From positions 1 to 12,638 of the forward strand of contig JADHRO010000037.1 of the NCBI GenBank assembly GCA_016777395.1: a stretch of 12,638 nt of DNA. The letters run 5' to 3'. Each line of letters starts with the position of its first letter. Position 1 is the first letter of the stretch. This DNA is from Chitinophagales bacterium (GTDB lineage Bacteria > Bacteroidota > Bacteroidia > Chitinophagales > UBA8649). Both the position numbers and the translations under genes were made by a program. Of this stretch, positions 7,856 to 12,638 are shown in pieces. The notes under the pieces were generated by a model that was given only the letters and a program-made list of their open reading frames with translations, ran no database searches and had not been told where the DNA came from.

Positions 7856-9238
7856 CTAGTTGTAAAAGAATACATTGTCGAGAAAAAAGTTTGGTAGTTC
7901 ATTTCCCTCATATATCAGCAGACCTAAGGCATTTTTTGAACTTAATCCATTCAATGGAATATCTATACTATTCCAAACACCTGAACTTAAATCCAAATCG
8001 GTAAAACTTTCAATTATGTCTGCATCATCTCCTCCTCCATCCGTGCCATCCGGACCAAAGTCGCGTATGGTGATATTCAAGCTAGTCGAAGACTGAACTG
8101 CCACAGGAATGAACAAATCTAAATGAAGGTGAGTCATTGCCGAGGCATCTACTGTAGGGTTAGAAAACTGATTACCCACAAAATTAAATTCAACATAATT
8201 TAAAATATTATCGCCATTAATAGCAAAATCTTCCGAGCGGGTAGTTTGGAAAGGTTCCCAATATCCATTAAAAAAATCAACTGGAACGTTGTTATAGTGG
8301 TCACTATACAAAGAAATGACATTAGCTTGGTCATAAATTGGTGCTGGCGCAGAGCTAAAACTCCCTTGAACATTAAGGGTTAAACTTCCATCTGCCTCCA
8401 CCCCATCTATATATCCCTTAATCAAGGCCAAACCAGGACCGACTATTTTGATCTTATTATCTGCATCGATTTGAACAACAGATTCATTTCCGGAGCTCAA
8501 AGAAAAATACCCAGGTTGGATATTATAATCTTTAAAAACCCCATCTGGCAGATTAATAGAATAGCTGACATTTTCAATATTAACATCAATACCCTGGTAA
8601 GCTAGTTTGACAACATCATCCCCACCCATTATTGTAGCTCTTGGGTGAGCGAGTAAGCCCGTCTTTTCAAACTTAATTTCATCTAACCAAAACGTATATC
8701 CCAGGCCATTCTCCGGTCCCTCAGCAAAATACAGCAAGCCTTTTTCACTGCTTAGTTTACTTGCATCAGGAATTGGAATATAGTACTTTTTCCAATTAGT
8801 GTTCACATCAATTGAAGTTGATACTTCGTATAAGTCTTCTCCAAAAGAGATTCCAAAACCGATGGCATCAATTGTTGCTGACTTTGTTGCCTTAGCATAA
8901 AAAGTAAGCGCATTATACCCAGATAAATCCCGACCATCTCCTACGAAGAAAGTACCTCCTGCATACGATCCATCAGAGGAGTTCACTTCAGGCACTGCGA
9001 ATCGCATGGCTGATGCAGAGCCGCCGTATGTCACCTCGCTCGTCACATCAAATGCTGAAAATGAAGCCCCTTGGAATACAGCATATTGCAAACCACTACT
9101 AAAATCATCCATGAAAACATCAGGATTATTTGAAAAAGAAGGTGATTTAAAATCCGCTTCATCTGGTTTACAAGCAGCAAGCACAACAATAATGAAAGCA
9201 AGTAATCCGATTGCTTTGATGTTATTTAATTTATTCAT
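7856..9238 (-). CDS. Surface glycan-binding lipoprotein with two jelly-roll domains
   Basis: This 460-residue protein has no catalytic motif. Its signal ends in VLAAC, with the lipidated Cys at residue 23, followed by KPDEAD. That acidic stretch resembles the Bacteroidota signal for export of lipoproteins to the outer face. Three parts can be seen. Residues about 41-193 form a beta-sandwich of CBM-like type (DDFSSGLQY, LSGYNALTFYAKAT, TNWKKYYIPIP, YTFWLDEIKFE). Residues about 200-292 look like an Ig-like spacer (Big_2 type: ATIMGGDDVVKLAYQG through SLTLNV). Residues about 296-460 form a second beta-sandwich beginning APAPIYDQANVISLYSDHYN, a motif shared with C-terminal modules of flavobacterial laminarinases and their binding proteins. 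The Asp/Gly-rich loop DFGPDGTDGGGDDAD (393-407) may bind calcium. It lies directly before the GH16 gene with no spacer, and probably holds beta-glucan for that enzyme. Glycan specificity is inferred from context. Confidence 0.78.
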   Translation of the reverse strand: MNKLNNIKAIGLLAFIIVVLAACKPDEADFKSPSFSNNPDVFMDDFSSGLQYAVFQGASFSAFDVTSEVTYGGSASAMRFAVPEVNSSDGSYAGGTFFVGDGRDLSGYNALTFYAKATKSATIDAIGFGISFGEDLYEVSTSIDVNTNWKKYYIPIPDASKLSSEKGLLYFAEGPENGLGYTFWLDEIKFEKTGLLAHPRATIMGGDDVVKLAYQGIDVNIENVSYSINLPDGVFKDYNIQPGYFSLSSGNESVVQIDADNKIKIVGPGLALIKGYIDGVEADGSLTLNVQGSFSSAPAPIYDQANVISLYSDHYNNVPVDFFNGYWEPFQTTRSEDFAINGDNILNYVEFNFVGNQFSNPTVDASAMTHLHLDLFIPVAVQSSTSLNITIRDFGPDGTDGGGDDADIIESFTDLDLSSGVWNSIDIPLNGLSSKNALGLLIYEGNELPNFFLDNVFFYN

Positions 9239-9323
9239 AATTTATTTTTTACTCAGCCAACTATAATTTTTACCTCTACGGTTATTAATCAACCAAAGAA
9301 AGCATTCAAAGTTTATTAATTAA
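9239..9323 (-). other. 85-bp gap between genes 1 and 2
   Basis: AT-rich, with no ORF, no strong terminator hairpin and no clear match to the Bacteroidota promoter pattern. A short imperfect dyad GGTTGATTAATAACC is present, with only 4-bp arms. Read-through from the upstream gene is therefore the simplest view. Confidence 0.4.
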
Positions 9324-12300
9324 TTATCTATCTCCACCTATATTTAATTGAATGTATGCTCTTATTTCCCATTCACTACCTCTATCAAACCCGGCAAGGT
9401 TACTTACACAAACTGTATTCCCATTTACATCTGTGGTAGTAGCTGGGCAATATCGATTCGAGTATTGATCCAATGCACGCCAGGTTCCCAAAATTCCAAC
9501 TTTAGTTTGAGGAATATATAGCCAAGAAGGCTTGCCTAAAATAGTAGAAATATCTAAGGTGAATTGAAGCGGGAAAGTTAAGTTGAAGTCTCTATGATAA
9601 TCATAAGGGCCCCAGTCATTAATCTTCATACCATAGTTCACTTTCAATTGTTTGTAAATCAATCTCACGTCGCCTCCGAAACGGTTGAAACTTCGCTCGC
9701 TGTCGCCATTGGCTTGTGCCTTACCTGCATAGAAGTTTCCAATAACTCCAAAATCTGGATTAATTTTCGAAACAATTCGTGCATGCGCTTCCCACAAATC
9801 TTGTGCTGGAGCCGCTCCTGGAAATGCAAAAATCGTTCTACCATCTTGTAATATACCAATAGAGGCATCTTGGGAAGTTGGAAGATGCCTAAAAATAAAT
9901 CCTGCACTTGCGGCAAATTTTGCATCCTCTGCAAAATCATTATCCCATTCGTACATATATGTGGCAGGAGTTGGATCAAAGGTTAACAATATCTCACCAG
10001 CTATTTGCTCACGATTCCCTCTAACTACAAAGGGATCATCAATAATATTTCTTAATCTTGCTGGAGCTGCAAGTCCAGCAACCATTGGCCCTTCTATTGG
10101 TCTTTGCCACAAAAAATTAGGTGCAATTTGGAAGTCACCTGCCATTAGCGTTAAACCGGTTAAGAAGTTGTATTGATTGCCACTTCCACTATCCTTTAAT
10201 CTCCAGCCTGTAAAAGTTAAGGTGTTGTCTACTCCACCATTGGCGACCAAACCTTGAGCAGCTCCTTGAGCATACCAATTGAATCGCCCCCCAGTATAGG
10301 TAACTTTTGCCTTTCCACCCCAATTATCTTGTGGTTTAATTGTCGTTTCGAATGCTTGCGGATTATTATCATCACCTCTAAGGACTTGATAAGCCCTTCC
10401 ATTCAACGGATTTCCTCCCCAAATTCCACCAAGTCCTACACCAAATTTCCCATAATCGGCATGGACATAAAATGTTGCTCTTCGGGTTTTAGGTTGGGGT
10501 ATCGCAAAGGAACTCTCAGTATTACCTCGCTGCGTGATGTCTTCATGAAAGATACCAGCTAGCTCATAATTTTTAAATTCTCTTTGATACTTAACCAATA
10601 ATGCTGGGTTGGCACCCCACCATAATTCGGGACCAAAAGCAATCTTTAAACCCCTAAAGTATTTTTTTCCCTCGAGCTCTAAACCCAAAGGAGCATTGCC
10701 ATTATAGGTGTCAATATTGGGTCCATAGTATGCTTCTGGATACAAACCGAAAAAGTCTCCCTCATATCCCCAATGAAAATGGCCTGTTCGATAGAAAGCA
10801 TCCAAATTGAATAACTTATGATTCCAGTTAAAGCTTGCACTGTAAACTTGAAAACGATTGACATCTTGCAATTCCACTGGACCATTTGAACTGTTTACCG
10901 TAATCGGGCGACCACGATTCTCATAAAAGATCTCATCTATTGGATTTTGTGCAACATTGCCCAACATATTAAACTCTACATTGGCGCTAACATTGGGTGC
11001 TGGATTGGCTTGTATACCAACAAAAAAGGATTGCATGTGGTCAAAGCCTAATTGGTCAGGATACTGTTGAACATTTGGATCTACACTGTTGGGAGTTGAT
11101 ACTCTATTTCCACCGGTATTAAAAGTGGTGAATCTAGCTGAAAAACGGCTTAACTGAATATACTTATTTTTTCCACTTTGCATGGCGGCTTTGTCTCCCC
11201 TAGCTTTGAGAACTGACTCTGCAATCTGTACTTCCTTGTTAAAATAGTTTTCTAATTCTACCATCCCATTGGCTGTATCGTAAGGGTTGAATTCATGAAC
11301 TTCTTTCAACGCATAATAAGCTGCACGTGGGTATAACTCGTAAAGCCCACTTACCTCAGTTGCTCCTTTAGCGCAAATACCAAACCACTCCTCGTTCATA
11401 TTATTTTCCCCTTCTTTGTAATCCATTTGGTATCCACCATTGGACCAAGAAGCGTTATTATCATGTACACTCAAATTCTTCGTTTGCCCAAACTTCCACC
11501 AACCATCACTAAATTGAAAAGTAAATCCTCCTATTGAATTACCTGCCCCACCAATTCCTGCGGCATTTGAATAAATTTCTTTCCAGTTGCCAACCATGTA
11601 GTAAGCTTGAGCTTCTTGATCCTCATTATTTTCAATGGCATTAAAAGCATCTGCCCCAAACTCCGTAAACATTATTGGTTTACCGTATTCATTTTTTACT
11701 CTTTCAAAAGCATCTCTAAAAGACACGCCTCGATACATGTTTGTTCCAAAAACATCTACATCAGGACATTTCTCTGCTATAATATCAATGAATAATAGAT
11801 CTCCATTGCATAGTGCTACCGGATGATTACCATCAATCTCTTTTATCGCAAGTGCACCCCGATTAAACATTTCGTATAGTCCTCTTGCTCTCAATGTTGA
11901 TTTCCTTTCATCTACAGGAATATCTTCGGTTTCTGCACCATCCCAGAACAAACCATAATTATTTTCATTTCCAAGCAAAAACATTAACAATCCGGGAGTA
12001 TTTTTATATTCCTCCGCCATTTCTCTCACTTCCTCTATTAGCATCGCTTGAGCCTTAGGATTGTCATAATCTGTAATTCCTACCCAAGCGCCTTCAATGG
12101 TTAGGCCATATCGGCCAAATGAGTGATTAAGCATCGTATAAATTCCAAAATTATTATAGATATAGGTAATCCATCTCGAAGGAATTCCAGTGTAAACTCT
12201 TATGGTGTTAATACCCATATTTTTAAGCAAACCCATTTCAGCATCTAAAGCTGACTTAATAAAATTATCAGATTGATTCCATAAGCTGTAAGTATAATTC

Positions 12301-12464
12301 GTACCTATTGGCAAGTAATCCCAATTTACTCCATTAATCATTAAATCTTGGCTATCTACATTCAATCTAAACCCACCATTGGAACTTTGGATATCTACCT
12401 GATTAGGTTGAGCGCAAAGCGCAATAGAGACAAAAAGGCATACAAAAAAGGAAAAATGCTTCAT
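9324..12464 (-). CDS. Exported clan GH-A glycosidase fused to a predicted outer-membrane beta-barrel
   Basis: This 1046-residue protein has a Sec signal (MKHFSFFVCLFVSIALCAQ, likely cut near residue 18). Residues about 25-395 form a TIM-barrel glycosidase resembling the GH2 catalytic domain and other clan GH-A enzymes: LMINGVNWDYLPIG (41-54), MGINTIRVYTGIP (83-95), acid/base Glu167 in LLGNENNYG, TNMYRG (241-246) and nucleophile Glu268 in IMFTEFGADAF. A helical linker follows (about 396-433, NGMVELENYFNKEVQIAESV). From about 434 to the end, alternating aromatic/polar strands with short turns repeat many times (FQVYSASFNWNHKLFNLDAFY, LLVKYQREFKNYELAGIF, ATFYVHADYGKFGVGLGG, VTYTGGRFNWYAQGAAQG, FGGDVRLIYKQLKVNYGMKI, WEIRAYIQLNI), as in outer-membrane porins. 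No TonB box, plug domain or SusD-like partner is seen. It heads the operon behind a probable promoter. It may be a pore-linked beta-glucan hydrolase or transglycosylase; both substrate and pore function are inference, and no exact family is recognised. Confidence 0.75.
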   Translation of the reverse strand: MKHFSFFVCLFVSIALCAQPNQVDIQSSNGGFRLNVDSQDLMINGVNWDYLPIGTNYTYSLWNQSDNFIKSALDAEMGLLKNMGINTIRVYTGIPSRWITYIYNNFGIYTMLNHSFGRYGLTIEGAWVGITDYDNPKAQAMLIEEVREMAEEYKNTPGLLMFLLGNENNYGLFWDGAETEDIPVDERKSTLRARGLYEMFNRGALAIKEIDGNHPVALCNGDLLFIDIIAEKCPDVDVFGTNMYRGVSFRDAFERVKNEYGKPIMFTEFGADAFNAIENNEDQEAQAYYMVGNWKEIYSNAAGIGGAGNSIGGFTFQFSDGWWKFGQTKNLSVHDNNASWSNGGYQMDYKEGENNMNEEWFGICAKGATEVSGLYELYPRAAYYALKEVHEFNPYDTANGMVELENYFNKEVQIAESVLKARGDKAAMQSGKNKYIQLSRFSARFTTFNTGGNRVSTPNSVDPNVQQYPDQLGFDHMQSFFVGIQANPAPNVSANVEFNMLGNVAQNPIDEIFYENRGRPITVNSSNGPVELQDVNRFQVYSASFNWNHKLFNLDAFYRTGHFHWGYEGDFFGLYPEAYYGPNIDTYNGNAPLGLELEGKKYFRGLKIAFGPELWWGANPALLVKYQREFKNYELAGIFHEDITQRGNTESSFAIPQPKTRRATFYVHADYGKFGVGLGGIWGGNPLNGRAYQVLRGDDNNPQAFETTIKPQDNWGGKAKVTYTGGRFNWYAQGAAQGLVANGGVDNTLTFTGWRLKDSGSGNQYNFLTGLTLMAGDFQIAPNFLWQRPIEGPMVAGLAAPARLRNIIDDPFVVRGNREQIAGEILLTFDPTPATYMYEWDNDFAEDAKFAASAGFIFRHLPTSQDASIGILQDGRTIFAFPGAAPAQDLWEAHARIVSKINPDFGVIGNFYAGKAQANGDSERSFNRFGGDVRLIYKQLKVNYGMKINDWGPYDYHRDFNLTFPLQFTLDISTILGKPSWLYIPQTKVGILGTWRALDQYSNRYCPATTTDVNGNTVCVSNLAGFDRGSEWEIRAYIQLNIGGDR

Positions 12465-12547
12465 AAATTGTTTCGATTTGGTTAATGTTGGAAAAATAAA
12501 ACTTCAATGTATCAAAAAAACCTGATGAAATTTTAAAAATTCAGAAT

Positions 12548-12579
12548 TAAATATAATGCTTTTTCTTGAAAGTGTCAAA
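12548..12579 (-). promoter_or_regulatory. Putative Bacteroidota sigma-A promoter of the operon
   Basis: On the minus strand, TTTG (12579-12576) and TATATTTA (12555-12548) are separated by 20 bp. This matches the -33 TTTG / -7 TAnnTTTG pattern of Bacteroidota with one mismatch (final A for G). It would place the transcript start near 12540, giving a leader of about 75 nt before the ATG at 12464. The leader is A/T-rich, with no Shine-Dalgarno sequence, as is usual in the phylum. Confidence 0.5.
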
Positions 12580-12587
12580 CATACACT
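12571..12587. promoter_or_regulatory. Small dyad overlapping the -33 element, possible operator
   Basis: AGTGT and ACACT form perfect 5-bp arms around a 7-bp spacer that contains the TTTG of the putative promoter. Its position would suit a regulator that blocks or recruits polymerase. The arms are short, so chance occurrence is quite possible. Confidence 0.3.
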
Positions 12588-12638
12588 AATTGGAAGTTTC
12601 TAAATATTTTTACTATATTCAAGCTCTTATTTTGTTTA

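Noticed and set aside
9665..9979. Minus-strand 104-codon frame within the barrel region of gene 1
   Set aside because: It is an out-of-frame overlap with a continuous 1046-residue ORF. It has no plausible start context and no domain.
9324..11170. Gene 1 barrel as a TonB-dependent SusC-type receptor
   Set aside because: No plug domain or TonB box is visible between the enzyme domain and the strands, and about 600 residues suits a porin better than a TonB receptor with plug.
12400..12464. Lipoprotein signal in gene 1 (IALC at residues 14-17)
   Set aside because: The residue before Cys is Leu, which does not fit a lipobox. The following Ala-Gln fits ordinary signal peptidase cleavage, and an outer-membrane barrel needs no lipid anchor.
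1..12638. tRNA, rRNA, CRISPR, insertion sequences or attachment sites
   Set aside because: No cloverleaf-like segment, regularly spaced repeats, transposase motifs or terminal inverted repeats were seen on either strand.

Overview
The window is AT-rich DNA that looks like a polysaccharide utilisation locus of a Bacteroidota bacterium, most likely of the marine or environmental Flavobacteriia/Cytophagia type. The support for this is several Cys-lipidated secreted enzymes, a Bacteroidota-style promoter (TTTG, 20-bp spacer, TATATTTA), and protein families that match laminarin (beta-1,3-glucan with beta-1,6 branches) loci of that phylum. No phylogenetic marker gene is present, so genus and species cannot be given.

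All seven genes lie on the minus strand and read as one operon from right to left. The right edge (12465-12638) holds a probable promoter and a small dyad. In transcription order the genes are: (1) a 1046-residue exported protein that fuses a clan GH-A glycosidase domain to what looks like an outer-membrane beta-barrel (12464-9324); (2) a multi-domain glycan-binding lipoprotein (9238-7856); (3) a GH16 laminarinase lipoprotein (7855-6995); (4) a large cytoplasmic GH149-like beta-1,3-glucan phosphorylase (6906-3460); (5) a GH17 beta-1,3-glucanase lipoprotein (3441-2104); (6) a GH30 lipoprotein, probably the beta-1,6 debranching enzyme (2098-578); and (7) a GPH/MFS sugar:cation symporter cut off by the left edge (585-1). 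Spacing is short or overlapping (0, 18, 5 and -8 bp), except for two gaps of 85 and 88 bp.

The genes fit one pathway. The binding lipoprotein and GH16 would capture and cut beta-1,3-glucan at the cell surface. Oligosaccharides would cross the outer membrane, perhaps through the barrel of gene 1. GH30 would remove beta-1,6 branches and GH17 would trim the main chain in the periplasm. The symporter would carry linear oligosaccharides across the inner membrane. The phosphorylase, which has no signal peptide, would release glucose 1-phosphate in the cytoplasm without spending ATP on that glucose. No SusC/SusD pair is visible, although one could lie upstream of 12638.

The two most notable points are the glycosidase/beta-barrel fusion that heads the operon and a run of ten G residues inside the GH17 coding sequence, which could switch that enzyme on and off. 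No RNA genes, mobile elements or CRISPR arrays were seen, and no stretch longer than 300 bases is without a gene.
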